DNA of 64,000 nucleotides from Micrasema longulum (lineage: Eukaryota > Arthropoda > Insecta > Trichoptera > Brachycentridae), in NCBI GenBank assembly GCA_022494885.1, contig JAGVSM010003928.1:224501-288500 (forward strand), in the 5' to 3' direction. Of this stretch, positions 10,206 through 19,608 are shown piece by piece; position 1 is the stretch's first letter; the number at the start of each line of letters is the position of its first letter. Below the pieces are notes generated by a model that worked only from the letters and a program-made list of their open reading frames with translations, searched no databases and had not been told where the DNA came from. The translations under genes were made by a program, and so were the position numbers.

Positions 10206-10400
10206 AATAAATAAAAGACAAATCGGCAGAACTGATAAAAAGAAGAGGAAAAGAATTTGATACGTCACATGTGAAGCAATCTCAAAAATGTAAATGTTTT
10301 AAATATCATAGCCCAGATACTACGATATTCAAAAAATTTTTTTTAATGTTTTGGTTTAATAGCCTATTAACAAATAAAAACCACTAAACTTCCTCATTTG
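10205..10400 (+). repeat. Repeat N copy
   Basis: CAAATCGGCAGAACTGA, ACGTCACATGTGAAG and ATAGCCCAGATACTACGAT align to the copies at 4180-4310 and 46370-46540. Confidence 0.5.
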
Positions 10401-11485
10401 GGCGTGTTTACCTAATATATATTTAATTGAGTAACACAGAAGGACGTAAAATTTTCTTTAAAATAACTGTATTACAAATATTTCCGCATTCGTTCACAAT
10501 GGAACAATACTGTATGGTACCGAAGAAAAAGTGTATATTTCTATTTTTCTTTTGCCCGAAACAATACATTAGGAAATTATTTGAAACACTTTAGGGACAG
10601 GACGTGTTAAAGAATTCCCCAAATGTTTTAAGGACCAAAACCGTAAGAACTGAATTAGTAAGGGCTCGAACATATTATACTCAGGATTGTTTAAAAGGAT
10701 TGAACTTCAAAGGAGGTTTCTGAGGCGATGCGGTACAGTTAACACTAAAAGTTTTACTTGTTCGTTCAAAAATTCATTACCAACTCGATGAAACCTTAGA
10801 GTAAAGTCTATGTTTATTTTTGATTGTTTATTTAATATTTTACTTTTCTTTAGACTGCATCTCTTGGCTATTTATTTATTTACATCGAATTAAGTTCCGT
10901 TTTTCATTTTTTTAATGAATTAAATATAGGTTACCCCGACCAAAACAAAATTTTTAGCCGGCTATCGCCAATAATTACATGGGAGAAATAAAAGTCTTTG
11001 TGCCTCGGTTGATTCGACTTTCAGGCACCTTAAAACATCGCGTTTTAGGCGTTTTAGAAGAGTCTATCACACAGAATAATACTATAAGATCTACACAAAA
11101 TTTACAAATATTTACTCAAAAGGTTCGGTTTGTAAGCGATAAACATTGAAAAGTGACGAATTTGTAATTAAAAATAATTATAGACAGCTTTTGTTGATTG
11201 TTACGTGCTAGTAAATTAAACTCTTTATGACTCATTAAATCGGCTATATGGGCCTTAATGAATCTGTCTTGTCGGTCTCATTTAATTTCCTCTGCGGCCC
11301 TTGTGAATCTGTCCTCATGCTCTCTAAAATTGGATTAGATCTTAATAGATCGTTGTTTTTTGCCTTACTGGTTAATTAGGATCTTGGTTACCTAAAGTTA
11401 GTTATCCATAATTCAAACTTAAATCAATATTCATAAATCTTGGTGCTTTAAGTTGTCGATATAATTTTTGCAATGTAAAATATAA
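10401..11485. other. No assignable gene or repeat
   Basis: About 1.1 kb of AT-rich sequence with no recognised frame, TIR or internal match; it may include old single-copy DNA. Confidence 0.4.
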
Positions 11486-11489
11486 TTTA

Positions 11490-12070
11490 ATTTAAGGGAA
11501 TTTATTTCAACAGAGAGGGAAAAAGTTTTCGAGAAGAAATTTGGAAGTCTAGGCATTTACAGGGCTTATGACCTGTCATTGGCTGGTTTAAGTGGCCACT
11601 TTACACACTGTGTAACATTCACCATTCTGCCCATGTTTGAACATCCACATTTCCTCAACTCTTCCATCTGTTGACTTTTGTGAAGTGAAAGAGCTGAAAC
11701 CATTATCACGTGGGTGAGATTCATCCGGCTGAACCAAATCACCTACTAGGCAACGCCTGGAAACAATTTTCCAATTTTTATACTTCTTCTTTTACCAGGT
11801 AGTAATTCAACAATGTTCGATTATGTCCAAATATTTGCAGACTGGCTAGATTTCCTCCCTAGGGAGTTGTTCATATTTAAATTTATTTCAACAGAGAGGG
11901 AAAAGACCTAGACACCTAGGTCATAAGCCCTGTAAATGCCTAGACTTCCAAATTTCTTCTCGAAAACTTTTTCTCTCTCTGTTGAAATAAATTTAAATAT
12001 GAACAACTCCCTAGGGAGGAAATCCAGCCAGTCTGCAAGCATTTGGACATAATCAAACATTGTTTAATTT
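11490..12070. mobile_element. FB composite: full unit followed by inverted copy
   Basis: A complete FB unit (AATTTATTTCAACAGAGAGG at 11500 to the outer end at about 11875) is followed by a new start of the same unit at 11880. At about 11905-11920 (near-palindrome GACCTAGACACCTAGGTC) the sequence flips and runs back as the complement to 12066. The arms around the hinge (11811-11905 and 11920-12066) can form a long hairpin. No coding capacity. Confidence 0.8.
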
Positions 12071-12129
12071 AAGGGAGTTCACAAATATATTTTCAGTCAT
12101 TTAAATTTTGTCAATAAATAATAAATATT

Positions 12130-12310
12130 CCTGGAAGAATTATAATTGAAAACTTAATAACAAATGTACAACAAATGAACAAACACCTTGCTAATATGGA
12201 CCTTTCCAAAACTTCTAGATGTAGGTTCTGCAGTGCAGATGAGGAAACATCTGTGTGATGCTTTTCATCATAAAAAGAGCCTCATTATCATGTTATATAC
12301 GAGTGCAAAC
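12130..12310 (+). pseudogene. LINE zinc-finger C-terminus remnant
   Basis: The frame reads NKHLANMDLSKTSRCRFCSA then DEETSV and a stop. The same CRFCSADEE motif is encoded on the minus strand at 57.78 kb, where it continues ITIHILCEC. The C-x2-C...H-x4-C pattern with E(E)T is the C-terminal zinc-binding motif of I/R1/LOA-like LINEs. The copy breaks after the motif. Confidence 0.5.
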
Positions 12311-12431
12311 AGGGGTTGTAAATCGTGATTTTATATAATTATGGACATAAAAGACTTTTAATTAAAATAATTTAAGTATAAAGTAATAACAATTGTATTA
12401 ATTTTAGTTGTTTTAATAAATGTATATATAT

Positions 12432-12612
12432 GGCGGCCTCCGTGGTGTAGTGGTCAAGATGCTTGACTCACAGACGGAAGGTTCCGGGTTCGATTCCTGG
12501 TGAGAACACAAAAAATAAAATGTGATTTTTCTCAAGCCTGGGTGTTCTGTGATGTAATTCACCACTGTAATTGGGCCTCCTGGCCTGTTGTGGTGCCAAA
12601 AAAAAAAAAAAT
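12432..12612 (+). mobile_element. SINE-A copy 2
   Basis: Complete: tRNA-like head from GGCGGCCTCCGTGGTGTAGT, box B GGTTCGATTCC, body and TTGTGGTGCC-poly-A tail. Confidence 0.9.
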
Positions 12613-12734
12613 TGTCTTGGAGTAATAAATTTTTTTTAAAAAACAGATGTAAATTTTATAATTTTATGAAGTTATTGTAAAACTTCTTTATTACAAAACT
12701 TTTTATAAAACTCTATATCAAAATTCATAAATTT

Positions 12735-12976
12735 GTTTAAATTCATTTCAACAGAGAGGGAAATTTTTTTGAGAAGGGAATATGGAAGTCTAGGCATTTA
12801 CAGGGCTTATGACCTGTCATTGGCTGGTTTAAGTGGCCACTTTACACACTGTGTAACATTCACCATTCTGCCCATGTTTGAACATCCACATTTCCTCAAC
12901 TCTTCCATCTGTTGACTTTTGTGAAGTAAGAGAGCTGAAACCTGCAAGCATTTGGACATAATCAAACATTGTTCAT
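12735..12976 (+). mobile_element. FB copy with internal deletion
   Basis: Starts ATTCATTTCAACAGAGAGGG and runs through CTTCCATCTGTTGACTTTTG. It then jumps from AAAGAGCTGAAACC-type sequence straight to the complement-oriented outer end (CCTGCAAGCATTTGGACATA, ATCAAACATTGTT). The 60-codon frame at 12733 follows the repeat and is not a gene. Confidence 0.75.
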
Positions 12977-13095
12977 AAATTTGTCATTACTTTATACTTA
13001 AATTATTTTGATTGAAACTCTTTTATGTCCATAATTACATAAAATCATGATTTACAACCCCTACTTGACATACATACAGTTTTGTTTAGTCTCCC

Positions 13096-13138
13096 ACCAG
13101 TCTGACGATGTCGGTCTCGATGAAACCCGGTCACTGGT
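13096..13138 (+). ncRNA. Hammerhead ribozyme, all core bases intact
   Basis: Stem I is ACCAGT (13096-13101) with ACTGGT (13133-13138), 6 perfect pairs. The core is CTGACGA (13102-13108). Stem II is GTCG-GTCT-CGAT (4 pairs, one G-T). GAAA is at 13122-13125. Stem III is very short (CC/GG around one C). TC follows at 13131-13132 with the expected cut after 13132. Every conserved hammerhead position is present. Minimal stem III is the form described for hammerheads in Penelope-like elements, which are thought to act as dimers. Cleavage activity is inferred, not seen. Confidence 0.75.
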
Positions 13139-13199
13139 AAAAATTTATAAATAAAAGTAGAATCAAAATATGAACGTATTTTTATTATTATAATTAACA

Positions 13200-13685
13200 T
13201 TCAGTACTTAAGAAATAATAGATACTTTGCAAAGTTACAAACATAATTTTGAAAACAGAAAACAAAAGAAAAAAATAGTTCAATCTCAAAAACATAACCC
13301 CGAAAAATTTATTTCTGCCGCAATCTTATAAAGTGGTATCTTCCCTTCGATAAATTCGAGTTATGGGTCATCATTTTAAACATGGCCTGTGTTACGTAAA
13401 ACTTAATATGTTCATCCAAGACGTTAAACACTTTTGAAGTTACGTACTAAAAGTGTATCTGAGCAAACTTCGTACGGGTTCTCAGTATTGAATCATTTAG
13501 GTTACGTACAAACATTCTTCTTCTTTTATTCTTTTAACATTTCGCCCAAAACTAGCTCTGCCTTAATATTTTAATTTGCGGATGATAAGACGCACCGAGC
13601 CGTATTACACACTCAAATTTTTGTTGAGTTTTTAGAGAAAAAAGTGCATCTTATGGTCCAAAAAATAAGGCAAGTAAGTTATCAT
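13200..13685. other. No assignable gene
   Basis: AT-rich with a few balanced stretches (13560-13680). Nothing recognised. Confidence 0.35.
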
Positions 13686-13689
13686 ATTG

Positions 13690-13890
13690 CACAGTGAGTT
13701 TCTTTGGCCTATTATGGCGTGTTCGTACTTTTTACCGGTGTTTCGGATCGCATTACAGAGCCCCTCATCAAAGTTGATGTTATTTGCGTAGATAAATGTC
13801 TAACGTTTTGTGCTAAGGATTTGTACCATGTTGCAGTCATTGCTATCTACAGTATCTCCACTCGATTTCCTAGTTCAGGATTTTAACCCG
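13690..13890 (-). mobile_element. PLE upstream region, minus orientation
   Basis: CCGGTGTTTCGGATCGCATT then CCTCATCAAAG has the same layout as GACGTTTCGGCTACCATTGC then CATCTTCAAGG at 26779. Both are followed by related blocks (GATTTGTACCATGTTGCAGT here, TTTGTACCGTGTCACAGTCA there). The complement (GATGAGG...CCGAAAC-ACCGGT) resembles a decayed hammerhead-type PLE end with a poorly paired stem II. Confidence 0.5.
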
Positions 13891-13999
13891 AGAGTATCCA
13901 ACGAGTCAAAATCACTCCTACATGTTTCTGGTTCTATTTCATAAAGATAACTTTATTATTTATCGTTAATTGAATCGACATTTACTTCGTAACACTTCA

Positions 14000-14740
14000 T
14001 TATTATTTTATTATTTATTTATTTATTTTAAAGAAACAAACAGTCGACAATGAAATAATAACATTTAAAAAAAAAAACAGTTTAAAGACAGACCAACAAA
14101 GTTTCTAAATAAAAATCATACATATATTGTGTTACAACAAAAGGATGTGTTTATGTGTATTTGTAAGTGTAGATGTGTGTTTATGAGTATTAGTGTAAGA
14201 GTAAGTGTTCAGGAAGGTGCATCATTAAATAGTAAGTGGGATCGCATTGCAGCCAGAAATAATAAGTCTTAATTTATTTTTAGTTAATTAAGGGCCATGT
14301 AAAATATATCAATAGATGAAAAAAAAAACATTATATTTCGAGCAAGAACGATAGAGGAACGAGTGTTGTGCGTAGTTAGTGCTACAGACTGGCAGATGGA
14401 ATAAATACTTATTTCTTGTCACGCGAAAGGAGACATTAAGATTAATTTTGGAGAGTGGGTTAAAAGAGTCTACTTTATTATTTAGTAATTTATGTAAATA
14501 GCATAATTCAGATACAGTGCGTCTATTTTCAAGGGTTAAATCCATTTTGTTTGGCAGATTGGCTGTAAGTACAAAGCGTTTTATTGTTTTTATAATCTAG
14601 GTATTTTAAAAATTTTCATTGAACATTTTCAATTCTTTCTATGTTTGTTATGTATTGTGGGCTCCACACAACGGATGCAAACTCCAAATTACTGCGTACA
14701 AAAGTGTTGAATAAAGTTTTTAATGTATTTGGTTTTTTAA
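14000..14740 (-). pseudogene. Jockey-like LINE 3' end (RT tail plus 3' UTR)
   Basis: From about 14735 the complement reads FVRSNLEFASVVWSPQY then a broken stretch (NIERIENVQ). An open frame 14545-14309 follows: LENRRTVSELCYLHKLLNNK, INLNVSFRVTRNKYLFHLPV, CSTNYAQHSFLYRSC. This is the classic Jockey/BmJockey end ('RR...dl..lyklln...d...ll..i...vP.r.tR....f..p...tny....pl.R'). The 3' UTR has CA-rich stretches and ends at an A-rich tail near 14000. Related tails are at 31745-32650 and 60330-60975. It is 5'-truncated and frameshifted near 14570. Confidence 0.7.
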
Positions 14741-14754
14741 AAGGTTTGGAAATT

Positions 14755-15205
14755 ATGAATTATTGTGAAAATAAAACTGTGTTATTAGTGTTACACAATT
14801 TTTATTGTTTTACAAGAACACTACTACAGTTTCGGGAGAGCACTCCTACCATCGACGGGTGATATAAAACTAATATAGTAAACACAGAATATTGTTCACA
14901 ACGTCATAGAACTTAAACAAAAAAATTAAGGTGTTGGCATATAAATGGATAGTTATCTAAAGTACAGATATGCTCACACCTTAGATAAGTGGGAAAAAAC
15001 CCCCTTGCTCCAAGTTTCACTAATTAATTTGTTGATTTTTGTTTAAATTCTATGACATTGTGAACAATATTTTGTATTTACTATATTAGTTTTATATCAC
15101 TCGTCGATGGAAGGAGTGCTCTCCCAAAACTGTAGTAGTGTTCTTGTAAAATAACAAAAATTGTGTAACACTAATAACAAAGTTTTATTTTCATAATAAT
15201 TTATT
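14755..15205. mobile_element. PLE termini in head-to-head inverted repeat
   Basis: Arm 14755-14930 is the complement of arm 15029-15205 (blocks TGTTATTAGTGTTACACAAT, TACAAGAACACTACTACAG, GGGAGAGCACTCCTACCATC). Between them lies about 100 bp with its own hairpin (AAGGTGTTGGCAT near 14928 and TGCTCACACCTT near 14969). Each arm, read outward, carries GGAG-TGCT-CTCC then CGAAACTG (left) or CAAAACTG (right). That is a stem II and GAAA-like segment of a decayed hammerhead, followed by a PLE-style tail. Confidence 0.65.
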
Positions 15206-15316
15206 ATTTATCCGCCAGGACACATAAACAAATTTGACTTATTTGATTATTTAAGTTTATTTTATTTTTCTCATAAAATAAAACAAATTATAGAATTTAT
15301 GCAATGGCTTTTGGAA

Positions 15317-15489
15317 AAAAAAAATGCACCGCAACAGGCCAGGAGGCCCAATTACAGTGGCAAATTACATCACAAAACACCCAGGCTTGAGAAAAATCAT
15401 ATTTTAATTTTTGTGTCTCACCGGGAATCGAACACGGAACCTTCCGTGTGTGAGTCAAGCGTCTTCACCACTACACCACAGAGGCCGCC
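15317..15489 (-). mobile_element. SINE-A copy 3
   Basis: Complete minus-strand copy with head at 15489 and A-tail at 15317. Probable target duplication AATGGCTTT on the left and AATGGTTTC on the right. The 96-codon frame at 15299 is read-through of the SINE. Confidence 0.9.
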
Positions 15490-15935
15490 AATGGTTTCAA
15501 TAAGTCATAAGAAATATATAATGTCATTAAATTATGGGGATAACTATCATTATGACACAATAATATTTATGCTTAGCAACTTTCAATAAAAAAATATTTT
15601 TTGCGAGTTTTAATTTAAGCCCATTTAAAAAAAAAAAAAAATCATTTTACAAACTAATTATAAATATAATAAAATCGATAAGCTTAAATTGAAATTTGCA
15701 ATTCGTAATTATTTCAAATGAATTATTCATTAGAAATGAATTATTCATTGGTAAGTTCTGACTTAGCACGGGTTCAAATTAATCGATTAATGCGTATAAT
15801 TTTCAGGATTCGTGTGTATAGTTTTCAGGATTAATGTGTAAGATTTTCAGGACGACTTAATAAATGGTGATAATACTGATAATCAATGATTTCAAAATTT
15901 TTCTTTAACCTTTGCGTGGAAATAAATTGAACATT

Positions 15936-16792
15936 GTTATGCAGAAAGCAGCCAGTCTATAATTTAAAAAAAAATAGATATTGGTGCTGTTAAGTTTGGG
16001 AAGGTCAATTCTATGTTCTGTTTAAAACAGCCAAGAAGCATACTTTGGGTTGCCTTCAGCCAGACTTAAAAAAATCACCAAAATTCCTTCAAAACATAAT
16101 CAAATTATTTTTAGTGTTGTTATAAAAAATTAAGTAAATGATTCTTTACAATTAAGTACCCTAATATAAACTTAAAATAATATGATCATTACATGAATAC
16201 ATTATAACTGACATCAGAATTTTACTTGGGCTGGTTGTTTTCTACAAAATGTATATCTGTTGTGTGGTCAGCCAGACTCTAGAAATCATGAAATCTTGTC
16301 ACACACATAATTAATTTTTTTCTTATATTGTAAAGTCAAACTAATGCATGCTTTATTTGCTTTTCTTTAAATTAAATACATTCCAATTGTTGTGTGGATT
16401 CGATTATTCGCCCTTTTCACAAAAGTGCGATTATCTTAGGGGTGCTGCGTTGGTTTGGACACGTAGAGCGAATGGAGAACGAAAGAACGGCTAAAAGGAT
16501 CTACGATGCGAATGTTGATGGATGCAGAAAACGAGGAAGGCCGAGAAAGACACGGCTCGAGCAAGTCCATCAAATACTTACGATGGACATGTCAAAATTA
16601 GGAATCATCGGCGTTCGTGCATGATAAGATGTATGAATGTAGAGGAAGTGAGGTCTGTATGCCAAGATAGAGTGAATGGCGTTCTATCCTCTCTCTCCAC
16701 CCCTACGAGGAAACGGCGTGATGTTTTGTTTGTTGGTTTGTTTGCTATTATCTCAGATTATTGTTTCTATGGCTGGCTGCTTTCTGCATAAC
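15936..16792. mobile_element. MITE-H, TIR element carrying a LINE tail
   Basis: The left end GTTATGCAGAAAGCAGCCAG (15936) and its exact complement (16773-16792) form 20-bp terminal inverted repeats. Internal blocks (GGTCAATTCTATGTTCTG, AAAACAGCC) recur in the single-ended copies at 1320-1465 and 61020-61175. The right third contains an RTE-like RT fragment not seen in those copies, so that part was inserted or captured. Confidence 0.65.
16394..16730 (+). pseudogene. RTE/Jockey-type RT C-terminal fragment
   Basis: The frame gives LRWFGHVERMENERTAKRIY then GCRKRGRPRKTRLEQVHQIL. The RWFGH(V/I)xRM...GRPR.tW.D signature is characteristic of the tail of endonuclease-reverse transcriptases of RTE-like LINEs; the expected Trp after RPRKT is Arg here. 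The reading continues after a frameshift near 16620 (MIRCMNVEEVRSVCQDRVN, a typical end). 5'-truncated and non-functional. Confidence 0.7.
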
Positions 16793-16799
16793 TACCCCT

Positions 16800-17185
16800 T
16801 GCCCCTGCTACCCCCTGCTTCTACCCCCTACTCCTTGCCCCTTATCAAATTTTTGAACTTGACGAATAAATAGTTAATTGATAACCTTAGCATGTAATAT
16901 AATATGGAAACTTCACTGGTCCATTAGAGATAAATCTAATTTAGTTAACTATAAAACTATGTAATTGAACTGTATGTTTTAAATGTTAAATTATAAAAAG
17001 AACGTTCTGGTCTAAAACCCAAATTATAAAAGAAAATTTACTCCTTTTTAAACTCCGTATTTAATTTTGTATGTTAACTGTTTGTATTTGTGTATTATTT
17101 AATATTGATTACACTTCTTAGTTTATTTTTTCGAGACGTCAGGTACATAAAATAAATGGGCTTTGGCGGGATTATTGCTTACACG
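16800..17185. other. No assignable gene
   Basis: A C/T-rich run (16795-16850), then AT-rich sequence. Nothing recognised. Confidence 0.35.
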
Positions 17186-17189
17186 AACA

Positions 17190-17290
17190 TATCACGCCCC
17201 CCGCTAGGAAACGAACCTAGGACCTCAAACATTTTTTCAAACAGATTGTAAACCTGAGTAGCTATCGAGACGAAAACACTTCAGGTGAAG
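17190..17290 (-). repeat. tRNA-like SINE head
   Basis: The complement holds a box-A-like TAGCTACTCAGG and a box-B-like GGTTCGTTTCC about 50 bp apart with a short pairing stem around the latter. No matching acceptor stem, so it is a SINE relic rather than a tRNA gene. Confidence 0.35.
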
Positions 17291-17464
17291 ATTCAGGTTG
17301 TATTTCACACGTTAACCCCCCCGACACAGAATCATATTATTTGTACTCAATACACAAGTTGCAATACAAATAATAACTTTCCCAGAGTTTCGCAAAGGTT
17401 ATTATTTTAACAAAATATAAAAGGTCTTTAAAAACAATTTATTTTGAATATATTGCAAGAGAGA

Positions 17465-17640
17465 AATAACTGTTTTTTATAACGGATTATGAAATTATTG
17501 GCGCTGATAGGACTCATGACCTCTCATTTGGTGGTTTAAGCGGCCACTTTAGACACTGTATTTCGTTTACCATCCCGAGTATGTTTAAACATCCACATGT
17601 GTTCATTTCTGCCATCTGTTGACTTTTGGTAGAGTGGAAG
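17465..17640 (+). repeat. FB copy, diverged
   Basis: GCGCTGATAGGACTCATGACC, GTTTAAGCGGCCACTTTAGA, GTATGTTTAAACATCCACAT and GCCATCTGTTGACTTTTGGT follow the FB order. Both ends are missing. Confidence 0.65.
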
Positions 17641-17670
17641 GGACGGTCAAAATAGTAGAGTTAAATACAA

Positions 17671-18165
17671 TTAACACTTTGGGTACCGGCCGAATACGCA
17701 TAGAATTTACCATGTGCCCGGCTCATTTTTGTGAAATTTCATGCTTTGCAAGGGGTTTCTCAAAAGTGTCATAATTATGAAAATACTTATTTAAATCAAT
17801 TGAAACTTCTCATATTTATTTGAAATAATTTATTAAGTCAGTTTTGTATGATAGTTTAGCCAACATTGGCCTTTATGGAGAGCCACATTGCAATGTTCGC
17901 ATATATACACAGGGTTTCACGCTTTTTTTTGTGCTTTGTATCCCAGAGCCGTGTGAACACGTGATTATAATAACCACGCGTTGTGTCTCGGTCCCGTGTT
18001 TTCACGTGGTCTACCAGCAGCAAAAAAGTACTGATAATATTCACTAGATGTCAATAAAATGCACTTTTTTAGACTGCAGGTAAACCACGTGAAAACACGG
18101 GACCTGGACACAACGCGTGGTTATATAATCACGTGTTTACACGGCTCCGGGATACAAAGTGTTAA
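17671..18165 (+). mobile_element. MITE-D copy 2, intact TTAA-flanked hairpin element
   Basis: The best copy of the family: TTAA|CACTTTG at the left (17671) and CAAAGTG|TTAA at the right (18162-18165). The right half folds into a hairpin with arms 17934-18019 and 18075-18159 (shared TAAACCACGTGAAAACACGG, ACAACGCGTGGTTATATAAT, CACGTGTTTACACGGCTCCG). The loop is about 55 nt, including ATTCACTAGATGTC. The 67- and 62-codon frames over it are hairpin artefacts. TTAA flanks suggest a piggyBac-type mobiliser (inference). Confidence 0.8.
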
Positions 18166-18339
18166 AACCACGATATAAGATTTTTTAAATTGAACATTTA
18201 AAAACAGTTCGTTAACCGACCAAAAAAATCATTGATTTTTGCATGAGCGAAATCAATAGGAAGACATGTGGTTTTGAAAATGAGTTGTTCGGGTATGTGG
18301 AAAGAAAATATTTTTACGGTAGACATTCGTAAAGTAAAA

Positions 18340-18515
18340 GTTACTTACACCAGCCAATGACAGATCCTGCCCTGTAAATACCTAGACTTCTGTATTTCCT
18401 TTTTGAAAATATTTTCCCTCTCTTTTGCGACCAATTTTAATCATAATAATTTCCTAGAGAGTGAAATCTAGCCTTGTCTAAAAATATTTGCCCATACTCT
18501 AAATATTGTTGGAGC
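18340..18515 (-). repeat. FB copy, half element
   Basis: The complement runs from TCCAACAATATTTAGAGTAT and GGGCAAATATTTTTAGACAA through the inner repeat to the GTAAGTAACTT edge. The tip (CAAAAGAGAGGGAAAATATT) matches TTCAACAGAGAGGGAAAACA. Confidence 0.6.
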
Positions 18516-18529
18516 AATTTGTTTGCCTT

Positions 18530-19180
18530 TAAAATTTTTTGTTTTTTTTTATACTAAATATACATATAGGTAGTTAATTAAATCAACTATTGCCATGCAC
18601 TTGCTTTTTTCCATTTTGTACATATATTATTTTATCGGCAGGCTAAAAATCGTCATCTAATACTTTTTAAAATTATTATTTTTGGCCTAATAAGTACAAT
18701 TCTTTTATAAATTTAAATAACTAACTTCGCATATTAAAATTTGTTTAACACCCAAATAAAAAAGTAAAATCATGTTCTTTTCTACCTTTAACTTTCTTAG
18801 ACAAACAAACAACACTTTTATTTTATCACTTATGATTTTTCACTTAAAAATGCAAAGTTTTATCACTTTTTAATCACTGAAAGAGGTCGCGTATCGTATA
18901 TTTTATATCGACTCCATAAACTGAGCTATACCGTCACGCCGTCCGCCCCGTAACAGTTTGAAAGCTTTACTGAAGACGATAAAGCCTTTACTACGCAAGC
19001 GTCACGAACACTTTCGAAACCAGAGCTTTCCTAATAAAAAGATGCTTAACATTTTTCTATGCAAATTCTTTGCGTGTTTTAGGACGATTTCAATTTCAAT
19101 TTGATCTCAAGTTTTTCAGCTCTTTTTATACTTTCCGTGCATGCTTAATAAGATATTATGTATTATTTTTAAGACGCTAG
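18530..19180. other. No assignable gene
   Basis: AT-rich with a mixed patch 18890-19030. No frame or repeat recognised. Confidence 0.35.
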
Positions 19181-19184
19181 AAAC

Positions 19185-19420
19185 TTTTACTGTAGTGGTT
19201 GGCGCGTTTGCCTACCATGCGAGGGGTACCGGGTTTGATTCCCGGCATGGTTGATTTGAAATATCTATTTAAAAGGGAGTTTTTACAATAAAATATTACA
19301 TATTCCCTGCACTGGTACCTGAAGAGTAAGACTGATCATCTTTCCTTCATGTTACAAAAATGATTAAGATACGCTGTAATTGGTGAACCAATTCAGTGTC
19401 CCATGAATGATGATGTCTAT
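19185..19420 (+). mobile_element. SINE-C copy, head and tail present
   Basis: tRNA-like head (box A TAGTGGTTGGCGCGTTTGCC; box B GGTTTGATTCCC), a short A-rich joiner, then the family tail (CTGGTACCTGAAGAGTAAGA, CTGATCATCTTTCC, AAGATACGCTGTAATTGGTG). Tails of the same family are at 33530, 49600, 51046, 53230, 57005 and 58625. This is the most complete copy. Confidence 0.7.
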
Positions 19421-19487
19421 CATATTATAAATAATATTAATAATGCATATATTATATTAAAAATTAATGCTTTAAACATAAAAAATA

Positions 19488-19608
19488 TTTTACATTCATT
19501 AAAATGTTTGACCACAAAACTGACGCTTTAAACATAAATATTATATTAATTTATTTCAACAGAGAGGGAAAACATTTTCGTGAAAGGAATATGGAAGTCT
19601 AGGCATTT
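19488..19608 (+). repeat. PLE-P1 scrap joined to FB tip
   Basis: AAAATGTTTGACCACAAAAC is the downstream piece of PLE-P1 (compare 31715-31735). It is followed at 19546 by the FB start AATTTATTTCAACAGAGAGG up to GGAAGTCTAGGCATTTA, where a LINE tail interrupts. Confidence 0.55.

Larger units (their letters stand above)
12310..13062. repeat. Inverted repeat enclosing SINE-A and FB
   Basis: The left arm 12310-12400 (GGGGTTGTAAATCGTGATTT, TTATGGACATAAAAGA, TTTAAGTATAAAGTAATAAC) recurs as its complement at 12970-13062. The roughly 85-bp arms are about 90% identical by eye. Enclosed are an unrelated SINE-A and an FB copy, so the arms were probably closer together before those insertions. The right arm leads directly into the hammerhead sequence at 13096, suggesting that the arms are PLE sequence in head-to-head order. 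Confidence 0.65.

Noticed and set aside
12432..12505. tRNA gene
   Set aside because: Box A and B are present but the acceptor stem does not close and the same sequence is followed by an identical body in seven places: a SINE head.
15299..15589. 96-codon frame
   Set aside because: Read-through of SINE-A copy 3 (PQRPPM... is the antisense tRNA-like head).
17844..18047. Overlapping plus and minus frames resembling each other; also at 4721 and 54132-54377
   Set aside because: They follow the MITE-D hairpin, whose palindromic arms give mirrored frames; not genes.
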